From Fibrobacterota bacterium (GTDB taxonomy: Bacteria > Fibrobacterota > Chitinivibrionia > Chitinivibrionales > Chitinispirillaceae), in NCBI GenBank assembly GCA_023436145.1, contig JAEZKP010000085.1, positions 1 through 6,468 of the forward strand: a stretch of DNA of 6,468 bases, read 5' to 3'. The translations under genes and the position numbers were made by a program. The notes under the pieces are model-generated. The model had not been told where the DNA came from and did not search any database. It saw only the letters and a list, made by a program, of their open reading frames with translations. Positions within the stretch are counted from its first letter, which is position 1. Each line of letters opens with the position of its first letter. Of this stretch, positions 1 through 6,235 are shown one piece after another.

Positions 1-20
1 ACCTAGAAAGGTACAGTTAT

Positions 21-1286
21 ATGGATTTCTGGACCATCGAAACATTATTGCAATGCACAAGCAATCTGCATCTTTTCTCAGCTCAGCAACAATCCGATTT
101 TCTTGAGCTGATGAATTCCAAATATCCACCAGCTGTTTACAATCTGCATTTGAAACGGCGCCGGCAGGCCCTCAAATCGATTTCCGATTCCCGTGATACT
201 CTTAATAACGCCACTCAACTTTTTCCACCATTTATCAAATGGGACCATATTAAAACCACCCCGGAATCACTCAATGGATTTGCACTGGTTTTTACTGCGG
301 GAGGTGAGGGTGAAAGGCTTCGGTTAAGCCTGATGGAGCAGGGTTATACCCCAACAGCACTCCAGAATTTCACCAAAGCAACCTTTCCCCTGCCAGAATT
401 TTATCAGGACTTTGGCACACTTCAGACCAACCTGGCGATGGTCTCCTCTTTCTGTAAAACCTCAGGAATAGATATACCGGTTATTGTAACCACCGGTCCG
501 CAAGGAAGCATTACTGCAAAGGTAATTCCCGAAATATTAAAGGAGAAAAACGACTTCGGGCTCCGTAACATCAAAGTGATACCCCAGGATGAGCGCCTGC
601 ACTTTACAATGGATGAAAAAATACTCTGTTGCGAAATTTCCGGACATTTATCCCCACTTACCCAACCCGATGAGACCGGTGGCCCCCTTATGATGCTCAA
701 GCAAAAACGGGACTATTCAGGCGAAACAGTTCTGGATTGGCTGCAAAGACACAACTGCAGTAAACTGATCGTGGTACAGGCTACGGCTCTCTATGATTTA
801 CGTTTGCTTCCCATTATTGCAAATGCTTTAGGAAATCATGACTGCCTGGGCATTGGCATTTTAAGAGAAACTTTTCCTGAAAAAGACCCCTTTGGTACAT
901 TCGTAACCATCATGAAAGAAGACCAAAAGAAGATTTTAATACTGGAACAGAATGTAAGAAATGATGCTACCCGTTTTTTAAAAGATCCATCCGGCAAATA
1001 TCATCTTCCTTTCAACACCGGTTTTTATGCTTTTAAAAGTGACCTGCTGAAAAACAACGATCTCCCTGATTATGCAACTCCTCCCAAAGAGACACTGCCA
1101 GGTTTCCAGCGATCACCAAAAATCGGCTACGCTGCCACAGATCTTCTTCCATTGGCAGTTGATCCCATAATTTTGGCAATTGATCCACAAATGTTTGGTG
1201 TTTTGAAAACAGCAGAAGATTTGAAAATGTTAGGCATGCTTGGTAAAAAGTTCGGTCTGGATAAACTTTGCAGCAAATCAGATTAG
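21..1286 (+). CDS. Putative sugar-1-phosphate uridylyltransferase (UDPGP / nucleotidyltransferase fold)
   Basis: A 421-residue soluble protein that probably joins a nucleoside triphosphate to a sugar 1-phosphate to make a nucleotide sugar in the cytoplasm. What is seen: a glycine-rich nucleotide loop VFTAGGEGERLR at residues 90-101 (related to the LxxGxGTRL signature), a lysine in FTKATFPLPEF (K119), a TGGP turn near 219-222 resembling the uridine-binding glycine pair, an FNTGFYAF motif near 331-338, and YAATDLLPLAVDP near 370-382, which resembles the FD.FP.A segment of UDP-GlcNAc/UDP-sugar pyrophosphorylases. The length suits that family, and the first 80 residues look like the helical N-terminal region found in it. 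The ATG start is supported by AGAAAGG at 5-11, nine bases upstream. The substrate cannot be told. The loop has Glu where the bacterial GTRL signature has Thr, so this is a divergent member. It does not overlap the next gene (96-base gap) and has no obvious functional link to the kai operon. Confidence 0.66.
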   Translation: MDFWTIETLLQCTSNLHLFSAQQQSDFLELMNSKYPPAVYNLHLKRRRQALKSISDSRDTLNNATQLFPPFIKWDHIKTTPESLNGFALVFTAGGEGERLRLSLMEQGYTPTALQNFTKATFPLPEFYQDFGTLQTNLAMVSSFCKTSGIDIPVIVTTGPQGSITAKVIPEILKEKNDFGLRNIKVIPQDERLHFTMDEKILCCEISGHLSPLTQPDETGGPLMMLKQKRDYSGETVLDWLQRHNCSKLIVVQATALYDLRLLPIIANALGNHDCLGIGILRETFPEKDPFGTFVTIMKEDQKKILILEQNVRNDATRFLKDPSGKYHLPFNTGFYAFKSDLLKNNDLPDYATPPKETLPGFQRSPKIGYAATDLLPLAVDPIILAIDPQMFGVLKTAEDLKMLGMLGKKFGLDKLCSKSD

Positions 1287-1382
1287 GCAAAAAATCCCGA
1301 TCATGGTATACTGAGATGCATAATTACCCAGATCAAAAAACAGGAATACACAGGAAAGAAAACCATAAACGGATTCTCCATA

Positions 1383-3551
1383 ATGGATGAATTATCATCA
1401 GAAAAAGCTGATACAGGTTGCAGAAAACAATATTTTCTGCTGCTTGCTTTATTAATGATCCTGCTTACGATGCTGCTGCCACAAAAGTCAATTTCGCAGT
1501 CTTTAACAGGTCAGGTTTTTGACATTGAAGGCCATCCATTGTCAAAAGTAGAAATATGCATTTACAATTCAGATTACCATAGCAAACCGGATAAAAACAA
1601 CCCGAATTTCCCCTCTGGTGCATTTGCATCAGCGCGCAGCACCTCATCTGGCAGATACCATTTTCAGCAGATCCCTGCTGGAAACTTTTCCATCATAGGG
1701 AAAAAAGGAAACTTATGGTTTTACCGCTACAGATCCGCTGACGATTCATCATCTACCCGCCTCCTGTCAGATACACTTAAGAAACCAGGATCTCTGTATT
1801 TCCCTGTTATTCTGGAAAAGCAGACAGATATGCATTATGTAAATATATCCCTGGCCGGAACCCCATTTTCAGCCAGATCTACCCGCAACGGTCAAGTTCA
1901 CCTCACCAATTTGCCTGCAGGATCTTATCTTGCAATACTAAAAGCGGAAGCCAGAGGGTACAACGCTTTACAATGTTCATTAAGAATTCACACCGCAACT
2001 GCCGATACCTTCAGCGATACTCTGACATTGTCATACAACCCCTCCACAGCAGTCCAGAATATCACACCCAAAGCCAACCAGAAGCCATCCTTTGCCATTT
2101 TAGAAACTCCGGCAGAAAAAAAAATCAAAGAAAACTTAATTGAGAGCTCCCAGGTAATATCTTCAGATCAGGAATTCAGAATCCGCATTCTCACAGATTC
2201 CACCACGATAAACCCGTTTCAGAAAATCCATCTCAAAGCAGCACTCGCCCCGCCAAATGCAGTGGTTAAAAGTTGGGAATGGTCGATAAACTCTTCTCCA
2301 TATCGAATTACCGCCACCTCAGATACTTCAATAATAGCTCCCCTGAAAACCGGTAAATTCAATTGTATTCTGAAGGCAACCGGCAAAGAAGGATTTTATT
2401 GCTTTGACACCATTACATTTAATGTTCGTTCATCATCTCTGCAAGTGTTTGCTCAAGGCGAAAAAGATGTAGGCATTTTTAAGAGAATCCAACTTTCTGC
2501 CTACACTAACAGCAATAGTCCGGTTATATCGCTTAGTTGGGATATTGGCAACAGCGGTAACTTTATTGTAACTGCTGATGGTACTATAAGTATAGGACCA
2601 TTCCGGTCACCACGAAAAAAGGTTCCATGTATTGTCAGGGCAATTGATGAAACCGGGTCATCCGCATTTGATACAATTTTGCTGAATGCCGATTATATTT
2701 GGGAAAAACTGACGCCTGCACCAGGATCTTCAGAAAGAAAGAGTCATGTTCTGATTCCCTTTAAGAACAGTGTCTGGATTATCGGTGGTTCGAGCAGTGA
2801 TCTATGGTATTCTGATGATGGAAAAAACTGGAAACCGGGAGTAGAATCAGCTCCATTCGGGCCTAGATACGGCCATGCATCGGTGGTCTTCAATGAAAGG
2901 CTATGGGTTATAGGTGGAAAAATCGGCCACGACTCTCTTCCCGGAGACATATGGAACTCGGTAGATGGGAAAAACTGGGAGAAAATCGCTGAACACTCTT
3001 TTTTGAAGCGCTATTATCATAGTGCAACTATCTTTCAGGACCGGATTTTTGTGATCGGGGGGTTGAACGATTCAGCTGTTAACCCCTGTTTTCATGACAT
3101 CTGGATTTCAGAAAACGGGATTTCCTGGACAAGGCAGAACGCTGTGGCTGATTTTGCAGCTCGTTACGGGCATGGAGCAGTAGTTTTTAACAATTCCCTT
3201 TTCCTTATCGGAGGGCTCTATGATGACTTTAGCGGATCTAAAACAATAAATGATATCTGGAAATCCCAAAATGGTTTTTCCTGGCAGAAAGTTAATGATA
3301 ATTTAAGTTTTCCAGATAACTTGTTTCTGTCATTTCTGGTTTACGATCAACGTATCTGGGCAATCGGGGGCTATTTAAAAAATAATCCGATGGTCTTTTC
3401 CAATATTTGGGTGAGTGCAGACGGGGTAAGCTGGAATCAGGATTCAGACAAAAGCAAAAGATCCTATGGCTTCCATGTAACAGGAACTGTTTTCAATAAC
3501 CAGATAATGATGAGTCCTTCTGCATCTGAATACATTTACTCATTGCAATGA
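1383..3551 (+). CDS. Exported Kelch-repeat protein with carboxypeptidase-regulatory-like and Ig-like domains
   Basis: A 722-residue protein, probably exported to the periplasm or cell surface; its role is unknown. Residues 1-15 are polar with an RK pair, 16-33 are strongly hydrophobic, and SIS-QS near 36-40 could be a signal peptidase I site. Residues about 40-115 resemble the CarboxypepD_reg beta-sandwich (LTGQVFDIEGHPLSKVEI, then SGRYHFQQIPAG); 150-215 look like a second, weaker copy (NGQVHLTNLPAGSY). About 264-348 and 352-436 are beta-rich Ig/PKD-like segments sharing a W[ED]...SSP/SGNF pattern and FDTI endings. Residues 450-722 form a Kelch-type propeller: five copies of a hydrophobic-IGG strand followed by WxSx[DN]Gx[NS]W, and a degenerate sixth blade. 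No C-terminal sorting signal, LPXTG motif or membrane anchor is seen. The start codon lacks a strong Shine-Dalgarno sequence (GGA at 1371-1373), but the signal peptide directly after it supports it. Binding or adhesion to a polymer is a guess from the domain types. Confidence 0.8.
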   Translation: MDELSSEKADTGCRKQYFLLLALLMILLTMLLPQKSISQSLTGQVFDIEGHPLSKVEICIYNSDYHSKPDKNNPNFPSGAFASARSTSSGRYHFQQIPAGNFSIIGKKGNLWFYRYRSADDSSSTRLLSDTLKKPGSLYFPVILEKQTDMHYVNISLAGTPFSARSTRNGQVHLTNLPAGSYLAILKAEARGYNALQCSLRIHTATADTFSDTLTLSYNPSTAVQNITPKANQKPSFAILETPAEKKIKENLIESSQVISSDQEFRIRILTDSTTINPFQKIHLKAALAPPNAVVKSWEWSINSSPYRITATSDTSIIAPLKTGKFNCILKATGKEGFYCFDTITFNVRSSSLQVFAQGEKDVGIFKRIQLSAYTNSNSPVISLSWDIGNSGNFIVTADGTISIGPFRSPRKKVPCIVRAIDETGSSAFDTILLNADYIWEKLTPAPGSSERKSHVLIPFKNSVWIIGGSSSDLWYSDDGKNWKPGVESAPFGPRYGHASVVFNERLWVIGGKIGHDSLPGDIWNSVDGKNWEKIAEHSFLKRYYHSATIFQDRIFVIGGLNDSAVNPCFHDIWISENGISWTRQNAVADFAARYGHGAVVFNNSLFLIGGLYDDFSGSKTINDIWKSQNGFSWQKVNDNLSFPDNLFLSFLVYDQRIWAIGGYLKNNPMVFSNIWVSADGVSWNQDSDKSKRSYGFHVTGTVFNNQIMMSPSASEYIYSLQ
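2730..3545 (+). repeat. Kelch-type protein repeat array (5 clear units plus one degenerate)
   Basis: This is a within-gene array at residues 450-721 of the exported protein. The IGG diglycines fall at residues 468-469, 511-512, 559-560, 610-611 and 662-663, giving a period of about 43-52 residues. Each is followed by a nine-residue W-x-S-x-[DN]-G-x-[NS]-W box, starting at residues 475, 524, 574, 626 and 676. Copies 2-4 also begin with an RY[GY]H motif. The last unit keeps VFNNQI but has lost the diglycine and the tryptophan box, as expected if it closes a six-bladed propeller. The DNA copies are diverged, so this is an old duplication rather than a recent repeat expansion. Confidence 0.8.
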
Positions 3552-3586
3552 AATAGAGCCACCCGATTTACCACAGCCCTCCAGGA

Positions 3587-3625
3587 ATCTGCAGATAAAC
3601 CGCGCGCTATTGTTTGCGATTAACA
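3587..3625 (+). promoter_or_regulatory. Possible activator-binding dyads upstream of the sigma-54 promoter
   Basis: Two short dyads sit just upstream of the -24 element: a perfect 10-bp palindrome ATCTGCAGAT at 3587-3596, and TGTT-N7-AACA at 3611-3625. Sigma-54 promoters need an enhancer-binding protein, and its sites usually lie about 80-200 bases upstream of the transcription start. Relative to the predicted start near 3655 these dyads centre near -63 and -37, which is closer than usual. Such short dyads also arise by chance, so this is only a candidate. Confidence 0.2.
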
Positions 3626-3628
3626 GAA

Positions 3629-3644
3629 TGGCACTACCATTGCA
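3629..3644 (+). promoter_or_regulatory. Sigma-54 (RpoN) -24/-12 promoter of the kai operon
   Basis: The bases TGGCAC (3629-3634), five spacer bases, and TTGCA (3640-3644) match the sigma-54 consensus YTGGCACGrNNNTTGCW, except for A instead of Y before the first T and T instead of G after TGGCAC. The invariant GG (3630-3631) and GC (3642-3643) are separated by exactly ten bases, as required. Transcription would begin about 12 bases after the GC, near 3655, leaving a leader of roughly 94 bases before the kaiC ATG. It lies in an intergenic gap, points the right way and is the best promoter match in the window. Sigma-54 promoters are silent without an ATP-hydrolysing activator, so the kai operon would be switched on by a specific signal. 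The activator is not in the window. Confidence 0.7.
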
Positions 3645-3712
3645 ACTGATGGTTTTAGTATTTGGAATTTCAGCCAGTACTATAAGATCCATTTTTTCTT
3701 CTTTTTCTTCAA

Positions 3713-3737
3713 TAAGCACAGAAATTTTCAGTGCTTA
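3713..3737 (+). promoter_or_regulatory. Leader hairpin abutting the kaiC ribosome binding site
   Basis: TAAGCAC at 3713-3719 and GTGCTTA at 3731-3737 form a perfect 7-bp stem. Inside the loop, GAA (3721-3723) can pair with TTC (3727-3729) after a single A/A mismatch, extending the hairpin. The 3' arm overlaps the first base of the AAGGGA ribosome binding site at 3737-3742. A pyrimidine-only stretch (3692-3710) lies just before it in the leader. There is no T-run after the stem, so it is not a normal intrinsic terminator. It could control kaiC translation, protect the mRNA end, or be a DNA operator dyad. The structure is seen directly; its role is inferred. Confidence 0.5.
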
Positions 3738-3742
3738 AGGGA
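3737..3742 (+). promoter_or_regulatory. kaiC ribosome binding site (decides the start)
   Basis: AAGGGA ends six bases before the ATG at 3749, an ideal spacing. The same frame also offers a GTG at 3731, but that codon has no Shine-Dalgarno sequence upstream and lies inside the 3' arm of the hairpin, so the ATG is preferred. Confidence 0.75.
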
Positions 3743-3748
3743 ATAAGA

Positions 3749-5470
3749 ATGACTAAAGAAAAGAGCGAAAGCGGAAAAAGCAGAATGCCTTCATTAGAAA
3801 AGACCCCAACTGGCATTCAGGGTTTTGATGAAATCACTAACGGAGGCTTACCAAAGGGTCGACCCTGCCTGGTAGCAGGAGGCGCGGGTAGTGGAAAAAC
3901 TCTCTTTGGGATGGAATTTTTAGCCAGAGGTGCTCTTCAGTTCAACGAGAATGGAGTAATGATGTCCTTTGAGGAAAGGGCTGAAGATCTGATTAAAAAT
4001 TTCGCATCCCTGGGTTTTAATCTGCATGACCTCATTGAAAAGAAAATGCTCCTGATCGATTATGTCTATATAGAGCGGGCTGAGATCGAAGAAACCGGGG
4101 AATACAGTCTGGATGGATTGTTTGTGCGTTTAGATTATGCAATAAGCAGCACAGGTGCAAAAAGAGTGTTGTTAGATTCAATTGAGGCACTTTTCTCTGG
4201 ATTAAGTAATGAGGGGATACTTAGATCTGAACTACGAAGATTGTTTTACTGGCTTAAAAAGAAAGAAGTAACCGCAATAATAACCGGAGAGCGGGGAGTA
4301 AATACTCTGACCCGTTATGGACTAGAGGAGTACATCGCGGATTGTGTTGTCCTGCTTAGTCATACTGTCAAAAATCAGATTGCTACACGAAGAATGCGTG
4401 TGGTCAAGTACCGTGGATCATCTCACGGTGCCGATGAATACCCGTTTTTAATAGACAAAAACGGTATTTCTGTTTTACCAGTCACCTCTTTATCACTTAA
4501 TCATAAGGTTTCCTCAAAAAGGATTGCATCCGGAATTGAGCGGCTCGATACTATGCTTGGCGGAAAAGGTTTCTATCGTGGAAGCAGTATTCTGGTATCC
4601 GGTACATCCGGTACCGGTAAATCAACCCTTGCTGCAAGCTTCGCCCATGCTGCCTGTTTGCGAGGCGAGAAGGTTCTTTACTTTGCCTTCGAAGAGGCTC
4701 CGCAGCAGATCATCAGAAATATGCGCTCCATCGGGCTTGAGCTGGAAAATTGTGTGAACAACGATACATTAAATATCCATGCATCCAGACCAACAGCATG
4801 GGGACTGGAGCTGCACCTTGCCAAAATGCATCAAATCATAGATTCTTTTCAACCTGAATTCATAATTGTAGATCCTATATCCAATTTTATATCTGTGGGC
4901 ACAATCAATGAAGTCCGCTCGATGCTTACCCGCCTTATCGATCATATTAAAAATCAAGGTATCACCAGCATGTTTACCGATCTGATTACCGGAGGAGTAT
5001 TTACCGAAAAAACCGAAATCGGTATTTCCTCTATTATGGATACCTGGATTCTTCTTAAGCATATCGAGATAAATGGAGAGCGTAACCGCGGTATTTACAT
5101 ATTGAAAGCACGAGGCATTGCACATTCCAACCAGATCAGAGAATTTCTTCTTACTTCAGAGGGAATAGATATTATAGATGTGTATACCGGTCCTGGTGGA
5201 GTGCTGACCGGCACAGCAAGAGTCACTCAGGAAGCTCAGGAAAAAGCCGATGAGTTGATTCGTCAGAAAGAGATCGAACGGATGCAAAAAGAAATTTCCA
5301 GAAAAGAAAAAATAATGCAAAACCAGATGGCCACATTACAGGCAAAATTCGAAGCTGAAAAAGCGGATTTGATGAAAACTATCGAAGAAAGAAAAATTCG
5401 GGAACGAGTACTTGCTGATGATAAGAGAAAAATAGCTGAGATGCGAAAATTCGATAACCCTGAAGCCTGA
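3749..5470 (+). CDS. kaiC: Circadian-clock-type ATPase/autokinase KaiC (double RecA domain, coiled-coil tail)
   Basis: A 573-residue KaiC; residue numbers here count from the in-frame GTG at 3731, so subtract 6 for the chosen ATG. KaiC forms cytoplasmic hexamers that hydrolyse ATP in the CI ring and phosphorylate themselves in CII. CI: Walker A GGAGSGKT at 50-57, catalytic EE at 81-82, Walker B RVLLDS at 145-150. CII: Walker A GTSGTGKS at 291-298, EE at 321-322, Walker B FIIVDP at 377-382. TEIGISSIMDT at 428-438 aligns with the cyanobacterial phosphosite segment: T428, S433 and S434 match T426, S431 and T432 of Synechococcus, so the pair is Ser-Ser. After YTGPGGVLTGTARVTQEAQ (485-503) comes a charged stretch to about 572 with hydrophobics every 3-4 residues, a likely coiled coil. 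It is longer than the 519-residue cyanobacterial protein. A tail of this kind is reported to pair hexamers into dodecamers in Rhodobacter KaiC. It is followed 28 bases later by kaiB. Confidence 0.95.
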   Translation: MTKEKSESGKSRMPSLEKTPTGIQGFDEITNGGLPKGRPCLVAGGAGSGKTLFGMEFLARGALQFNENGVMMSFEERAEDLIKNFASLGFNLHDLIEKKMLLIDYVYIERAEIEETGEYSLDGLFVRLDYAISSTGAKRVLLDSIEALFSGLSNEGILRSELRRLFYWLKKKEVTAIITGERGVNTLTRYGLEEYIADCVVLLSHTVKNQIATRRMRVVKYRGSSHGADEYPFLIDKNGISVLPVTSLSLNHKVSSKRIASGIERLDTMLGGKGFYRGSSILVSGTSGTGKSTLAASFAHAACLRGEKVLYFAFEEAPQQIIRNMRSIGLELENCVNNDTLNIHASRPTAWGLELHLAKMHQIIDSFQPEFIIVDPISNFISVGTINEVRSMLTRLIDHIKNQGITSMFTDLITGGVFTEKTEIGISSIMDTWILLKHIEINGERNRGIYILKARGIAHSNQIREFLLTSEGIDIIDVYTGPGGVLTGTARVTQEAQEKADELIRQKEIERMQKEISRKEKIMQNQMATLQAKFEAEKADLMKTIEERKIRERVLADDKRKIAEMRKFDNPEA

Positions 5471-5498
5471 CCGGGATTAAACAACACAAGAGGAAAAT

Positions 5499-5858
5499 AT
5501 GAATAAAAATGCAAACTCCAGTAAAACGCCTGGAGCTGAAATAAAGGATGGAACTAATAAAGAGCTTCCATCTGGGGAGGAAAAAAAATGGTGGTTACGG
5601 CTCTATGTAGCAGGACAGACAGCACGATCTTTGGCAGCATTTCAGAATTTAAAAAAGATTTGTGATGAATACCTAAAAGGAGAATATGATATAGAGGTTA
5701 TAGATCTGCTTAAAAATCCACAGCTTGCACAGGGAGATCAAATTGTGGCCATACCCACTCTGGTCCGCAATCTTCCGGAGCCAGTAAAAAAAATAATCGG
5801 AGATCTTTCCAATTCTGAACGGGTCCTTGTCGGTCTGGATATTAAAGAACGGAAATAA
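5499..5858 (+). CDS. kaiB: Circadian clock protein KaiB, first copy (closest to the classical KaiB)
   Basis: A 119-residue cytoplasmic protein. KaiB switches from a tetrameric ground fold to a thioredoxin-like monomer that binds the CI ring of KaiC and, in cyanobacteria, competes with SasA. Residues 33-115 match KaiB along their whole length: LRLYVAG at 33-39, VIDLLKNPQLA at 67-77, IPTL at 85-88, LPEPVKKIIGDLS at 92-104 and VGLDI at 111-115. VIDLLKNPQLA is almost the cyanobacterial sequence. The conserved prolines around the fold-switching C-terminal half and the GLD motif, whose Gly and Asp were mutated to lock the switched fold in Thermosynechococcus, are kept. The first 30 residues are an extra polar, probably disordered extension. 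The start has AGAGGA at 5489-5494. The 28-base gap after kaiC and the 2-base gap to the next gene indicate one transcript. Confidence 0.93.
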   Translation: MNKNANSSKTPGAEIKDGTNKELPSGEEKKWWLRLYVAGQTARSLAAFQNLKKICDEYLKGEYDIEVIDLLKNPQLAQGDQIVAIPTLVRNLPEPVKKIIGDLSNSERVLVGLDIKERK

Positions 5859-5860
5859 AG

Positions 5861-6211
5861 ATGGAAGAGAAAAAGCCCGAAAAAAGTACCACCGAAGAGT
5901 TTCTTGAAGCCATGAAGGAGAAGAAAAATCGCAAATTCATTCTTCGCCTATTTGTTACAGGTATAACACCTCGATCCATTGATGCAGTAGAAGAGGTAAG
6001 AAAGTTATGTGAAGAACATCTGAAAGGACGCTACGAGCTTGAGGTAATAGATCTTTACACCCAACCCCAGGCTGCTTCAACCAATCAGATTATCGCTGCA
6101 CCTACTTTAATCAAATTGCTGCCTTTGCCTGTACGAAAAATTGTAGGAGATATGACCGAAAAAGAAAAATTGCTTGCAGGACTGGATATTCAGGTCCAAG
6201 ACCAGGAGTAG
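5861..6211 (+). CDS. Circadian clock protein KaiB, second divergent copy
   Basis: A 116-residue KaiB homolog. Residues 28-110 align without gaps to the first copy; by hand about 44 of 83 positions are identical, so this is an old duplication or separate acquisition, not a recent copy. Kept features: LRLFVTG at 28-34, EVIDL at 61-65, APTL at 80-83, LPLPVRKIVGDM at 87-98 and AGLDI at 106-110, so it should be able to adopt the KaiB fold. It differs where the first copy reads LLKNPQLAQGD: here it is LYTQPQAASTN, changing charge in that loop. The N-terminal 27 residues are charged and rich in Glu and Lys. It starts two bases after the first kaiB stop, with only a weak GGA (5851-5853) inside that gene, so translational coupling is likely. 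Whether it binds KaiC like the first copy, binds it differently, or binds another partner cannot be told from sequence. Confidence 0.92.
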   Translation: MEEKKPEKSTTEEFLEAMKEKKNRKFILRLFVTGITPRSIDAVEEVRKLCEEHLKGRYELEVIDLYTQPQAASTNQIIAAPTLIKLLPLPVRKIVGDMTEKEKLLAGLDIQVQDQE

Positions 6212-6235
6212 TCTTTTAGATCAAATTATAAAAAC

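Noticed and set aside
1307..1312. TATACT as a sigma-70 -10 box for the Kelch gene
   Set aside because: No acceptable -35 box is found 16-18 bases upstream; TTAGGC matches only two of six positions.
1305..1319. Possible sigma-54 element before the Kelch gene (GG at 1305-1306, GC at 1318-1319)
   Set aside because: The spacing is eleven bases rather than ten and TGGTAT matches the -24 box poorly.
3636..3653. ACCAT...ATGGT hairpin followed by TTTT as terminator of the Kelch gene
   Set aside because: The stem is only 5 bp, the T-run is four bases, and it overlaps the better-supported sigma-54 promoter.
3731..3748. In-frame GTG at 3731 as the kaiC start, adding six residues
   Set aside because: It has no ribosome binding site and lies in the hairpin arm, while ATG 3749 has AAGGGA six bases upstream.
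4608..4617. Perfect 10-bp palindrome CCGGTACCGG
   Set aside because: It is explained by the repeated Gly/Ser/Thr codons of the CII Walker A loop in kaiC.
4769..5125. Open frame of 118 codons on the minus strand inside kaiC
   Set aside because: It lies fully within strongly conserved KaiC coding sequence and its translation shows no family motif; the other antisense frames (422-700, 1033-1290, 2744-2950, 5263-5514) were rejected for the same reason.
5861..6211. Second kaiB as a SasA-like KaiB-fold sensor domain or a thioredoxin
   Set aside because: It is a stand-alone gene with a stop, keeps the KaiB C-terminal motifs (LPLPVRKIVGDM, AGLDI), and has no CxxC motif.
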